The notes beneath the pieces are model-generated. The model was not told where the DNA came from. It saw nothing but the letters and a program-made list of their open reading frames with translations, and did no database searches. The position numbers and the translations under genes are program-made. A DNA stretch of 64,000 bases from Druceiella hillmani. Taxonomy: Eukaryota; Arthropoda; Insecta; Lepidoptera; Hepialidae. Shown here piece by piece: positions 24,051 to 36,729 of the stretch (positions are counted from its first letter, which is position 1; every line of letters begins with the position of its first letter). Location of the stretch: assembly GCA_039881145.1 (NCBI GenBank), contig JAYKKI010000038.1:6188501-6252500 (forward strand), read 5' to 3'.

Positions 24051-24799
24051 TTAAAATTGTAATTTCTAATTGTTACGAGTAAAATAATTTAATGACATCA
24101 TTAACCTTTTCTTTGCCGCAAAGTTAATCAATTATATATAGGTTTATTACTAAAACATACGAATTGATTCTAAATAGATATTTTATGGTATATTATGATA
24201 ATTAGGAAAAACGGTTTTAAATTTTAATTAAAATTGAAAATATGTCGGCCGAAGAAAATTCCATGTTTTGTATGTTTGTTCCACTATTAGTGTTTAGGGT
24301 ATATTTGCTTTCCAACGTCATCTGTCCAAAAATAATTCCTAACGCCGCGTTAAATATTGGTGTCGAAGATTATTCTGGAAAAGTTGTATGGTGATTCATT
24401 CGCGCTTTATTTCAACTGTCTCTGATATTTTCAATCTGATATTTATCCAAGAATACTTGAAACAAACTTTTTTAAAACTGTAAGGTTAATCATTGAAACT
24501 ATGTAGAATTCAGAATTTTGGTAATTGTCAAGAAATCTGAATTTTCACGACTTTCAAGGGTTTCAAGTGTGTACTTGTAAAATCGAAAGAGTACAAATAA
24601 CATTTAGCAGACACATGCAAATATGGTTCATATTAAATCGATAGGACTATTTTCAATGTCTTTTGCAATGCATTTTCATTACGGATGCATTTTCGTTATG
24701 AGATCATTTGGAAATAAATAACATGGTTAGTATATTTATTCGGTAATATGGTCAGTTTGTCCATAATGAAACAGGAAGTATGGAAACGAGGAGATACCG
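24051..24799. other. Non-coding stretch
   Basis: No gene. A small 17-bp duplication around ATGCATTTTCATTACGG lies near 24669-24702. Confidence 0.5.
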
Positions 24800-25215
24800 A
24801 AATTCGTGGCAGCCCTGTATACGTCCAATAGTTTTTTTACGGCACGCCCGACTGCGAGGCGACGTTGTGGAATGAGCTGCTCCCCCGTCGCCGCCATCAA
24901 AGGACTGCACAGGACCTCATTATGTCTAGTTATTGAGTTATCGCTGGCGGGGATTAGTCCATCGTCGAATCCTATCACACAAGCTGACGCCTCTGACTCA
25001 AAACAACCTCTATTTAGTTCACCGCAAAATTACACCCCTCCTCCTCTTTTCCTTTACCCTCCTTCGGCGCACCACCCTGCGCCCGCTCGCTAAAACATCC
25101 CCCTGTCGAGAATAATAATATTGTCATGTGTTTGTTTTAACGACATTTCGTTTTGCGGAGGTCGGAAGGACTGCTCAAGTAAATAGCCGATCAGCTATCG
25201 AAAATGTCTGGTACG
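24800..25215 (+). promoter_or_regulatory. GC-rich island with long pyrimidine tract
   Basis: The left half is CG-rich (GCACGCCCGACTGCGAGGCG near 24841). The right half (25025-25090) is a C/T-rich tract with few purines, ending CCGCTCGC. An ATGTCTGGTACG (25204) follows the island but its frame closes after five codons. Plus-strand frames here (95 and 60 residues) are Pro/Ser-rich by composition and look non-coding. Confidence 0.25.
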
Positions 25216-26280
25216 AAATAAATTCGATTATTAAACGTATAATGCTATCATATACATGCTAATTTTGTAGATTATTTGAGTACATATAAGCTTGTAACGT
25301 CAGTCCTATTATTCAATAATGAAGCGTAAGTAGATCAAAAACAAATATTTTATCAAAACTGTGTGATAGTCTTTTTGCCCTATATTTTGTTCGTTAATTT
25401 GCACGGTTTTTACTTTCATGTGAGGATGTAACGGGGTAACCAACGGCGACCGTACAATTTTTATATCAATATATTGGTTACCAAAATTTATTCAGATGAA
25501 AATTGTTTTAATTACTTTATAATAAAATCCGATATTATATTGAAATAATAAAAATATTTTCTTATTGAAATATTATTATTTTTTATTTTATAACATACGT
25601 GTAATACGCACTGAAGGCCATATAAATTTTAGTTAATTACAGAAGAGTTTCTTTGTTCTTTGGCTCTGTAAGAAAATGAAAAATAATTATCCTAAATAGG
25701 CAGATGAAAGATTATGTCAACATTTCGGACAACAGAAACTGTAAATTTTTTGACATTCCATTTCGGACAATAGGTACCAAAGAAAGGTGCTAAAAACCAG
25801 ACGAAAATTTTAGAACAAAAATTTGAAGGATATTTCGAAAAGAGAGCAAAAACTAGTTTTTCCGGTTAAAGTAGATATATAAAAACAGAAAGTCTAAATG
25901 TAATATTGTAAATTTAGTTTGACTTATGGCACAAAGATGGTGTTTTTAATGTATTTTTATGATTACTACTATACACAATTGTTCAATCGATTCATGGGAT
26001 CAAATCTCAAACAATTGAAAATTCTTTTTAGTCTTAGCTTATTTCTTTGCATTGCGCATAAAAGGAAATAATGTGTGTAACTCGAACATACGACGATAAA
26101 AAAAATAAATTGCGAACATTGTAATAATAACTAGTTAAGTGATATTGAAAGATATATATTTAGTACTAGGATTTTTATTCTTTTAAAAATAATTGTGATT
26201 GTTTGATGAATTTTACGATATGCTGATGTTACATACTATCAATAAATGTTTCAATAAGCAATAATAAAACTTTTTACAAA
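25216..26280. other. AT-rich non-coding stretch
   Basis: Only a weak internal duplication (CATTTCGGACAA near 25728 and again near 25770). No gene. Confidence 0.5.
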
Positions 26281-26640
26281 AAAAAATGAACCGACTCCAA
26301 ATAAACGCATTGAAAAGTATAAAATTATGAAAATACTAGTACCTAGTGGAAATTTTGCGGTACAATATCGTTTTCAAACATAAGTAAATTTGCGAAATGT
26401 ATTACTGCTAGAGAGGTTTTGGAGAACAATCCAAATCGATTAATAACAGCCGGAAATATGAGGTAACAAATACAAAAAAGTATAGTGGAGTTGGGCACTC
26501 CAGAATTTTTGCAAAGTAAACCTAAATCGAGAGGTTGTAAACTATCTGAACCATACCTACATCTTCGATATATCAATAGATCCCCTATTTGAATTAGCCT
26601 TTTACACGAGTTCCTAGACTCACACCCCATCATCAAAATA
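26281..26640 (+). repeat. Dispersed repeat starting AACCGACT
   Basis: ATGAACCGACTCCAAATAAA followed by CGCATTGAAAAGTATAAAAT matches a terminus (AACCGACTTCAAA) also seen, in inverted form, at about 47448-47465 and 48412-48424. I recognise this terminus as widespread in lepidopteran genomes. The right end near CACACCCCATCATCAAAATA is provisional. The 97-residue minus-strand frame across it is part of the repeat, not a host gene. Confidence 0.45.
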
Positions 26641-26679
26641 CCTATTAAATTTTAGAATAAATTGTTTCTTTTCATTAGA

Positions 26680-26920
26680 GACCGTGGTAGGTGTCGACAT
26701 CCCGCGGGAGGGGCTGGCGGCGCTATCGGCGGCGGATCAGGCCCTCGGGAGCGGCGGATTAAAAGAGTTACGGCTTCATTCGGCCTCTTGTTCGCCGCTG
26801 AATAGTTGCGCTTGCTGAAGGTGAATTTTATGGTTATTATGCCCTGGGTCGCCAGCGCGGCGCCTTGAATATTAAATTGCCTTCTGTATTTAGGACGGGC
26901 CCCATATAGATGGTAGTGCA
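26680..26920. promoter_or_regulatory. Sharp GC-rich island, strong candidate conserved non-coding element
   Basis: About 240 bp with abrupt borders. It contains GGCGGCGCTATCGGCGGCGG, CTTGTTCGCCGCTGAATAG, then ATTTTATGGTTATTATGCCC and GCGCGGCGCCTTGAATATTA. The mix of GC-rich words with TTTATGG/TTATTATG (homeodomain-like) words is typical of developmental enhancers. The 89-residue minus-strand frame is Pro/Arg/Ala-rich through composition. Confidence 0.4.
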
Positions 26921-27189
26921 ATCTTGAAATGTTTCAAATCGCAGGCGATGTTTCAGTTTGTCGAGAACCTGTTATTCCTTAATGTTTTAAAACTCAATCA
27001 GATTTAGACCGAACTTTTATTTAACTTTTAAGAACTAATTTGTTACAATAATAGGTTTGCCTAGCCTAAGACCAATAAAAATATTAAGCTGGTTACTTTC
27101 AGAGTTGAAATTGCTTTTGATTGTCCATTTTTTTGATGGAATCAAAAATTGGTTGTGTTTGGGGGTTACTTGACGATTCGCAAAGTACT

Positions 27190-27400
27190 TTCAAACGGTT
27201 CGGTGCGTTTCGTGTATACTCGGTAGTAGGCTGAGTACGGCCGAATGAGAGAAACGTCGAGCATCCGAGTATAGTATTTTTTGCGATCGGGAAAAAAATT
27301 GCAAGTTTGCATCACACAGAATGACGAGTCTCCCGTATACTCTACGGCGGATCGAGTATAGCCAAGCGAGACAGCAGCCGGGCGAGGGGATGAGAGGGAA
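27190..27400. promoter_or_regulatory. Island with four GAGTATA/TATACTC sites
   Basis: GTATACTCGG (27214-27223), CCGAGTATAG (27265-27274), GTATACTC (27335-27342) and GAGTATA (27354-27360) form two face-to-face pairs in 147 bp. The right end is purine-rich (GGGCGAGGGGATGAGAGGG). A homotypic cluster of this sort suggests a regulatory element; the binding protein is unknown. Confidence 0.4.
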
Positions 27401-27739
27401 CTATTTTCAGTAAATAAAGTCCACGTTTAAAAGAAGACGCTCATTTTATCGTCAGACAAATGTATTTATTTATCTAGTTTAATTTGTATAAAATTGAATT
27501 ACTTTTATAAATTAATTGAGCGTATTTGCACGCATTAATTTATCATATTTATTATATTACTTGACGACAAAGTGGATAAAATATGATCAGTGCAGTATGC
27601 GCTGTATTGTTTGCAATTCGTCCCTGTTGTTTTAAGTACACAAATTTTTTTGTTTATGTCGGTAAAGTATTTATGATCTTTTTCATAAATTGTGTGATTA
27701 AGTTTGCTATCCGCCGTTCTACCAGTACGTACTTAACTG

Positions 27740-27965
27740 AAAATGAGCCATCGACACGCCGCGTCACACCTCGCGCGCAAAGCATATTTATTTTAAATTC
27801 AAATCTCCCCTCAGCGGGGCTTCTCGCGAACGGTCCATCAGCAGACAGTCGCCCGGGGAATACTCGTGAATGCTCAACCTTAATTGTACTCAGTGCCTGG
27901 ATCGGGTATCAACGCGGGTGGCTTGCAGTGTCGCGCAACTCTGATACGTGCATCATGCGTTTTTA
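27740..27965. promoter_or_regulatory. GC-rich island, candidate regulatory element
   Basis: Runs through ACACGCCGCGTCACACCTCG and GTCGCCCGGGGAATACTCG. The open frame spanning it (27583-27966) starts in AT-rich DNA and shows no domain or splice signals, so it is treated as chance. Confidence 0.25.
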
Positions 27966-28439
27966 AAAATATGTAACGACATTTTAATTGCGTTTTATAG
28001 TCGCGGCTGGTTAAATTTTTATAACGTAGGGCGAAGTAACGATAACTGACTGGGCTTGCCTAAATTCATCTCGATGGAGTGCAGGTATACGGACTAAGGT
28101 GCATACGATGAGTTATAAACACGTTTAGTATTATGAATATAATCGAATATTTTTTAATCGTGTTTACTTTTGTTCACTAACTCAGTAATAGCACATACAA
28201 TTAGAAAATATTCAATTTTATTCTTAACAAGTAGCAGTTTGTGATTTATTTTCAAATTGGGGCGCTGTATTTCATGTACATACTGAAAATTGCATATCGA
28301 ATATCTCATTATACTGAAAAGTGCACTTACGTGTTTTAAATAGTGAAAATTTATTAACATTTCTAAAATGTATATTCTACCAACTTCAAAGTTATTATTG
28401 AATTTAGGGAGGAATAAAGGCAGCGTCAGCAGCGATAAA
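27966..28439. other. Non-coding stretch
   Basis: Nothing recognised. It ends in GCAGCGATAAAC, the last part of which resembles the end of the 39-bp repeat unit that follows. Confidence 0.5.
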
Positions 28440-28751
28440 CTTTTTTGATACTGCACGCCGTGTTGCTAATTAGATAAACTCTTTTGATACTGCACGCCGT
28501 GTTGCTAATTAGATAAACTTTTTTGATACTGCACGCCGTGTTGCTAATTAGATAAACTCTTTTGATACTGCACGCCGTGTTGCTAATTAGATAAACTTTT
28601 TTGATACTGCACGCCGTGTTGCTAATTAGATAAACTCTTTTGATACTGCACGCCGTGTTGCTAATTAGATAAACTCTTTTGATACTGCACGCCGTGTTGC
28701 TAATTAGATAAACTCTTTTGATACTGCACGCCGTGTTGCTAATTAGATAAA
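28440..28751 (+). repeat. 39-bp minisatellite, 8 complete units
   Basis: Eight units of exactly 39 bp follow one another. They differ only at one position near the start (CTTTTTT in units 1, 3 and 5; CTCTTTT in units 2, 4, 6, 7 and 8). The shared core is GATACTGCACGCCGTGTTGC followed by TAATTAGATAAA, so every unit presents a CTAATTAG homeodomain-type palindrome and a GATAA GATA-factor core. The alternating T/C pattern in units 1-6 implies growth by 78-bp dimers. The near-identity implies recent expansion or continuing homogenisation. Confidence 0.95.
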
Positions 28752-28789
28752 CTTAATACGTACAGTAACCGCTATGTAAATTATATTCG

Positions 28790-29180
28790 ATCGACGAAGT
28801 AGAGTGCCGTAATGATTACGTCGACGTAGCTATTCATATATAATAATACATATAATAATAATAAAATGGCTGTATCGATGGGGCCATCGCCAGGTCCCCG
28901 AGGAACTCCGGGGCTATTTACCTTCAATCCTTCAATCCGTTAGCCGGCTCCTCGCTGCCTTCTGATTAAGCGAACTAAGATAAGGGAAGAGTAAACAGTG
29001 GGTCACAATCAGCGCGGGGGAGCGGGGTGATAATTCACTTTGGATATTTCGGACGCTCTCGCATTGTTATGGCGGATATTGTTTGTAAGCGATAAGATCA
29101 ATAAATCGTTTGAGTCTCGCCTTGTGTGCTTAATTACTTATTCGGGCGCGTGTGGACCCGTTGCCAAATGACGGCGTTTA
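28790..29180. promoter_or_regulatory. GC-rich block next to the minisatellite, candidate enhancer
   Basis: Contains GATGGGGCCATCGCCAGGTC, GCGCGGGGGAGCGGGGTGAT and GCTTAATTACTTATTCGGG, with GATAAG several times. The 15-mer TGATAATTCACTTTG (29028-29042) recurs at 58259-58273 in a similar GC-rich setting. ACGAAGTAGAGTGCCGTAAT (28794) is nearly repeated at 30016. These shared words suggest related regulatory modules. Confidence 0.4.
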
Positions 29181-32100
29181 GAGCGTGTTGTCGACTTAAG
29201 CATGGACGTATCGATGCTGCCTATTCGTCACTTGGGTCATTTCATAGTACTGGACATATTTCCACCGTGCCTTATAAGTGTTTAGGAACCAGATCGTTTA
29301 TTTTATATGAGTATGTGCTGAATTCACATGTAATTTTTATTAACTGAATGCTAAAAATTTGGCCAGATAATATTCACTAAACATTGAACAGTCAAATGGG
29401 CTCATTGATGTTTTCTAGATTGAATTAGATACAAATTTTATTAAAAGTTATACACGAAAATGATAAAATTTATTTATATATCAAAAATATAAAGTATATT
29501 CATGAAGTTAAGTAGTTAAACAATATATGCTAATATATGTTAGTGTCTACATTTCTCAGAGAACAAATTGCCTCCCTAACTGTCAATCATTGATAAATGT
29601 TAGTTAATCCTTAAACAGGACTGATAGTGCTTAGTTAACATTCTTCTGTTGGTAATGGAGTGCTTTCTTAGATTTTTATTTTTTGTTTTCTTCAATGATT
29701 ACCTCTGTGGTCATGTTTAAATTGAAGTCTTTTTGGCACAAAGTACTTTGGAGACGAAAGTCATGGATTTATCCATAGAGTACATTAGAAACCATGGTAC
29801 GTCAGTAAGTTTTGACCTAATTGAATCAGAAATTAAATGAATGAGCACAACTGTCGATAGAATAATATTGACACCAGATGAAGAAGTGTTAGAAAACATT
29901 TGTTTAATCTCAGCTTGAACTGAAGAGCCATCACAACCCGATTGTACTATCAGCCATATATTTTATAGAGGTTCTTCGCTCATAACAGTCAAAACATCTT
30001 TTTGTAATTGAACTAACGAAGTAGAGTACCGTAATGATGTGTGTCGTGTGATTTATTAAATTTTGAAATGTCACTTTCACATTTGTTGCAGTAACCGAGA
30101 AATTCTCCCGGTAACATCTTTTTCTTGCAACGTTGTTGATGCATAGTTGATGCATAGATTATATCTTATTTCGTTAGTACTGCCCTTAAAAGATTATACT
30201 GAAATTTGGTTCCTTTTCTCCTATAATGGGTGATAACGCTTTGTCAGGAGAACGTCCTTTTACAGTATTTTATTTGATGTTTCTGATGTTTTTGATGTTC
30301 ATTCCTTATTCTATTGCTCGAATTGAATTGCATTAGATTTAGCAGTTTTCTACTTGTTTTTATACTTATGGATCAATTTATCCAGATTTTTTTTTCAAGC
30401 TACTTTATCTAAATTACAAAACTCCATTTTAATTTTTTTATCACTTGTAGCGTTAGGGTGATATCATTGGACCGTTGCTTTTGTTGAACTGCCAAATTTT
30501 TAATAGGAAACTTTCACGGGTATACGTGAGCAAAAGAGATGAAAAATAAACGCAGCAGTCCTTGCTGCTCTCCCTTGAACATTAATTTGGCGACAGCCAC
30601 CATTATGAAGTGACGTGTGTTTATATTTGTAAGGGCTTTCTTTATAATTTTCATTTCCAATATTTTACGATGAAAGTAATATTATTAAAATATTTAAAGC
30701 TCACCTGGAAATAAATCTTTATGTTTTTTATAATAATTCTCCTTATTTGAACCATATTTGAATCCCATATTTTAACCTGTGTCAGCCTAAATTTCATTCA
30801 ATAGGGTGACAGCATTCAACAAAGAAGTAGTAAAAGTTTTATGACAAAATGACCGAAGTGGTTGATAATACACATAATGGACGGTATAAACATTTTAAAA
30901 TTAATGAAACCGGACTATCCACTTCGCAAAGAAGACCTCGCAAAATTCTAGTTATAAAAAGTAAACATCAGATCGGAGTAATCACCAGCAGTAAACGATC
31001 GAATGCAATAAGTGTTGCAAGACAAATTGTTCTGCAACACTTGCGCAGCACCTGCCTTCCATCGATAATATTTAAGCGATAAAACGCCAAAGCTGATTTG
31101 CAAGACGGCGCTCTTCCAGGGTTCATTTTTGCAATAAGCCCTGATAGTGGATACTAAACAAAAGATATTTTCTACGTTTGGATTCAACATTTCACTGAAA
31201 AACGTAAAAAAAACATAATTCTTGATGGCCACGTAACGCATACGAAGCAATTGCTAGTCTACAATAACTGCTTAAGTATTTTGCTCGTACTTATTTAATT
31301 TTCTTGCTATCATTTTTGTTAAAAAGAAACTATTTATTTTCGCTTGTTGCTTACAGAGTCGAAAAATTTAAATTAAATAAAAACAGTTATTATTCATGTT
31401 ACTATTTTAATATGATTAAAATAACGTTTTATAGTTAATAGTTATATCAATAATCTTTAATAAACATATTTTGTTCAAGTTTATAAGTAATTTTAATTAG
31501 TTCAAAGAAAGTGCTAGTACAGTGGTTCAATGAAGGCGATTGTTTTCAATTTTGTATTTAAATTAAATTTGTGATTTTACTTTGAAATATTTTATGCTTA
31601 TAATGCCCATGATTGAAGATCAATAAAATATATTTGAAATAGCGTAATGTCTTTCTTTTTACTACTGATCAGTTTTACAATTCTGACGTTAGGAAAAAGT
31701 GGTCCAATTCTGGCAACCTTACCCTAGAGTTGAAATTTCATTCATTGCGGAGCCTAAATAACTGAGAATTGGCATTATAATCAGGCTGTAAGGTATAAAA
31801 AAAATTACTTTTAAAAAATATAAGCATGTACTAAAATATATAAGCGTCAAAAGTATATATAATCCTTGGAGTGAAATCCACGATAATGCAGGTTTCGATT
31901 AAAAATAACTTTTTTTGCTAATGCAAGTACTCGATTCCTCGCAATAAAGAAAAACAATTTCGTTCCTTAAGGGACAACTTTAATTTTTTATCATGCATTT
32001 TAGTTATACGCGCAGTTCACGCTTATTTGAAATCATGTAGGAAGTACTTTAATTCAAGTAAATGTTTGAAATTGACATAACATACGTTAAAATAACTTAT

Positions 32101-32389
32101 GTAATACGTTAGAAATTGGTACTAACATAAAGATTTTTAATTTATCCTCGCTTGAAGGTCTGAAACGTGGTTCCGGTTAATTTTGCGAGCGATCAGGTTA
32201 AACAATTTTACCATTACTGTCAGTTAATATATGCAATTTTCCCTTAATTATTTGGTTTCTTTTTCAAAAATATAAAACAAATCGTGGATAGTGTGCACTC
32301 GAAATATTAAAGTTTATAACAGAAAGGTGAAAGTTGATTAAACGTGTTTTATCAAATATTGCTAGGCTACAAAAGCACTAGAAATTTAA
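29181..32389. other. Long non-coding stretch with unidentified decayed frames
   Basis: No gene is recognised in 3.2 kb. Minus-strand frames at 29717-29899 and 29931-30155 and plus-strand 30849-31082 (about 60-77 residues) have a less AT-biased amino-acid mix than their surroundings. They might be remnants of an old transposon, but I could not assign a family. Confidence 0.4.
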
Positions 32390-32650
32390 CTGCCACACAC
32401 CCTATCGCCTACGGATCTCGATACTCTATTGTTAGTCTCAGTATAGGGCGAGCACGATCATACTAACCGAATCGCGGTCTAATGACGATTCAAGAGAGGG
32501 ACGCATTTACTGTGCCGTGCCGGGAGTAAGTAGGGCAGTCCTCCAACGCGGCGGGCGATTTATCATAATCGGATTATACGAGTGCAGGTCGTACCCCGAT
32601 TCATGCATGCACTTCGTATTGATGCTCAGGAGTTGTAAACTGACGATCAG
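32390..32650. promoter_or_regulatory. GC-rich island, candidate conserved non-coding element
   Basis: Includes TGTGCCGTGCCGGGAGTAAG, AACGCGGCGGGCGATTTATC and ATAATCGGATTATACGAG. The GGATTA words are bicoid/Otx-like. There is no frame of interest. Confidence 0.3.
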
Positions 32651-34029
32651 TTGACCGAAATTTGTTATAGGATTTTGAATCGGATGGAAGAGCAGGTTGC
32701 CCTTGGGTCTGGAAATTGTTTTCTTGTATTAAATAAATCATGTGTTTCTCACTTCACACAAGATTATGTTTGTACGTTATTGACAATTTATGTATACATT
32801 GATTCTTAAACTCTCAAATTGCAATGTATTTTTTTAAAGGCAAAATGTACTTTCTCGCAGTTCTAACAGTGCTAACAGTGCTTTTAAAATAATTTTGAAA
32901 CCCCTGTTATATTTGAGTAATTTCATATGAAATCGTCAAAGAAAATTCATTGCTTCACCATTTTTTATTTTGCTTAAACTTTATAACAATATTTTTTAAG
33001 AGTCTCAAAGACCAAATCCAGTTTTGTTTAATATTCGCATGTGCTAGTCCTCGCTTACCCGAGTTAAAACATTAAAAAAACGTAACACACAAACGTTTTA
33101 CCCTTAAATATTTTTAGCCTTTAAAATGTTTCTATTAAAGAAATCTACACGTTCGATGATATTTTAAAGTTGAAAGATAGTAGATTTTTTATACAAAATT
33201 CAAATTTACACCATGAAAAATAACATGGTGCTGAAAATACGCGTATTTTACTAATTTTTTGTCATTTTACCTTGAAATACCTTGAACTTTAAAATCTGAT
33301 ATATTTGTTTAGTTATATTCATCGACATTATTTAAATGTTTTAATTCGTGTAAGACAGGACTGGCGCACGCGAAAACTAAATGACGCTGGATTTCTTTCT
33401 TTGGGACCTTAAAAAAGTTTCTCACTAAGTTTGAGCAAAATGTAAAATGAGCTGACTTTATCGATTTCATATGGAATGACTCATTGCTGACATAGTATTA
33501 ATATAGCATATATTAATACTATTTCTCCCTTACAAATACGAAATAAAACTGACTTGCCATAGTGACAGTTGAACATTAATATATTAAAATGGTTTTCGCA
33601 ATCAAGTTAAAAATAAATAATTGCAGTTTTACCAAAATTACGTATATTTTATATTTTTCACGTATTCCCTCTTAAAATGGTAAATTTATTCTTAAAGTGA
33701 AATTTCAAGATATACACGCCTAAATGAAAAAAAACGAAGGCTCCACGCGCGCCATGGCAAAATATAAATATAAAATTATTGGTCAGACAGCTAAGGTAAT
33801 TTTAATGAGTAAGACCTAAAAATATCGCACTTGGTTCCACATCTCTGGTCACTTCCAGTTGGCGCTTACTGCGTACACAATTTTTTTTAAAATTTCTACT
33901 CTGGTCACGACATTAAAGTAGTTTTTTCATAATAGAAAAACTCTTCGATGATCTTAATTGATCTTGTAAAAGGGTACGTTTCTGAGATTTCGTGCCTAAA
34001 CTAATTCTTTATTAAATTACTCACATTTG
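32651..34029. other. AT-rich non-coding stretch
   Basis: No gene. It contains the hairpin at 33492-33522 (listed separately) and short duplicated words (GTGCTAACAGTGC near 32870). Confidence 0.55.
33492..33522. other. Perfect 14-bp-arm hairpin
   Basis: ATAGTATTAATATA, loop GCA, then TATATTAATACTAT. The arms pair exactly. Being AT-only it is less surprising than the GC-containing hairpins elsewhere in the window. Confidence 0.8.
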
Positions 34030-34571
<542 letters not shown>

Positions 34572-36729
34572 ATATTTGTACATAGTTTGATAGAAAATAT
34601 TGTATAACCTTAAATATTTATATAGGCCTAAGTGCGTACGCACTGAATTCTAATCATACATAACAGGTTTTATTAATACGTTAATGTCACGCGATACCTC
34701 AACCAGCCAATATTGTGAATACTGGCTGACTTGTAACTAATAGACAGTGATGCACGATTCAAATTCAGTCAGCTAGCTGTAGCTGGATTCACTACCTTGC
34801 TATAATCATTACCGCAGTAGAATATAATGTACGTACATATTGGACGTCCTTAAAGGTATGCGCGTGAAAAGTGGCATTCTGCACCACTCAGTCAGAGATG
34901 AAGTGAAATTATGGACGTATGTTACGTACATATGCATAATAGATATAAGAGGGTACTGAAAAAGCAATACCGTAAGATTTGGATTAAAAATAAATAAAAT
35001 TTAAAATGAAATAAAAGTTGTATACATTGCGCTTAACATGAAACTCTTTTACTTTATAGCCGAACATTATTAAGGAAGAGAAGAACTCGCTGATGTGATG
35101 AAGCTATTAGCGATAATGATAGTTCGAAAGAATCATACTACGAGCAATAAATTATTGTTTCGATAGCGTACCTATAGTTCGTGTAACATAATAGCCATGT
35201 GGTTTCACTTTTGTGGAATACTAACATTTGTTGATCAGTTCACACCATTTGCGTGCTTCGTTTCGCAATTGGCGCATTGTTTGCGCACTGATTCCTTGAA
35301 AACCGTCAGTTATAGCTACGAGTAACTATCGGCTACAGTAAATTTTGTATACCAGAGTGTATTAAATTTTTTTTTTGTAAATAAGCAGTTTGAAATAAAT
35401 TTTGTATTTACAAATTATCTAAGCTCCTTCAACGATATGTTGAAATAGACTCATAATGCAACTTCTTGTTAACCCATTACAATATAAATTGGCTAACAAG
35501 ATAAGGTGTCTACACCATAAAATCTTTTTAATGAAACTTTTAATCGAAACCTTATTATTTAGATCAATTTATATTATATACCTATATTTTAATAATGGCC
35601 TACAGGTAGATTCATATATACGGTAGTTAGAGCAAGGGAAGTTTTGAAAGTGGTGAAATATATGAAGGCGTGAAATGAAGGAAAATACTAGTAGCATTTT
35701 ACTCGCACGCAATAACATTTTTAAGTTGTATACCTTATTGGAGTCATAAATTGTACAAGTGTATGTTTCTTTCATTTTTGCATGACATATGGTAACCCCG
35801 TTTGTTTATCTTTTACTAAAATATAGAATAAAGGAAATCGTTATATGCGTCTGGGACGAAACTGCCGCCATTCGCACCCGCATTACTTGTGAATTGAACA
35901 CAAACATATTTTTTTTAATACAACGCATCCACGCTTACATTTGACCGGAATGATAATATATTTTTAACTGACGTTTGATAACCATGGCGTAGTATTTTCT
36001 ATTAGGCTTGAAGTAGGTGGCTATGTTACTTTTTAAAATACTCTGACACCAATGAATCATGTAAACAGCAGAAAGGCATTAAACTACATTTTTTTTAACA
36101 CAGGTGGTAGAAAATATAATAGTCACTTTTATTTGTTTTTAGTTTCGCCTATGAAAAATGTAAATTCCATATTTAATTAAATCTTATTATTGGAATGCTC
36201 TTTTAATTATTTTAACCATTGCTTAATTTTTTTATTCACATTTCATACACATAACGGCTTGATACATATTCTTAACTTTGAATTTGAAAATATTTATTTG
36301 TTGAATGTTGAAACAATTATTATTATTACTATTTTTATGATTTAAAATTTGTTGTGATCATATGAAAGAAAGCTCCATTTTCCATACATTTGTTTATTTT
36401 GAATACAGCGGATGGCTGTCAGTGTCCTCGTTATCTCTTTATTTATGTTTATTTCTAGATGAACAGATTCATGTTAAATTTTAGTCTGAAAGAAAATAGG
36501 AATGAAGTAACTTTTAAGTTTATACTCTCACTGTTATGCTATTCTAGCATGTGATATTTTAATATTTCAGGTCATAATCACTGTATAAATGTACATAAAA
36601 GTAAATACGTATATATAATGAAAAATATAATGTAAGACTGTTTAGTTCGATGTCTCTGAGTTATCATTACGTCGTCCGAAATAAATAACTAAAATTTAAC
36701 GATAAAAATAGTTTAAATTACGATCGGGC
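34572..36729. other. Non-coding stretch
   Basis: More than 2 kb without a supported gene or repeat. The GC content is even and low. The 68-residue minus-strand frame near 35569-35775 is Ile/Tyr/Phe-rich and unremarkable. Confidence 0.55.

Noticed and set aside
24699..24720. Bantam-like TGAGATCATTTGG
   Set aside because: It matches only the first 11 bases of the bantam microRNA, then diverges, and no hairpin partner is present.
27583..27966. 127-residue plus-strand frame
   Set aside because: The first half is AT-type (Phe/Ile/Val-rich) and the second half GC-type (Ser/Arg-rich), following base composition rather than protein design. Nothing is recognisable.
31519..31530. ACAGTGGTTCAA as a second hAT terminus
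   Set aside because: There is no matching inverted end or transposase fragment nearby. A 10-base match is expected by chance.
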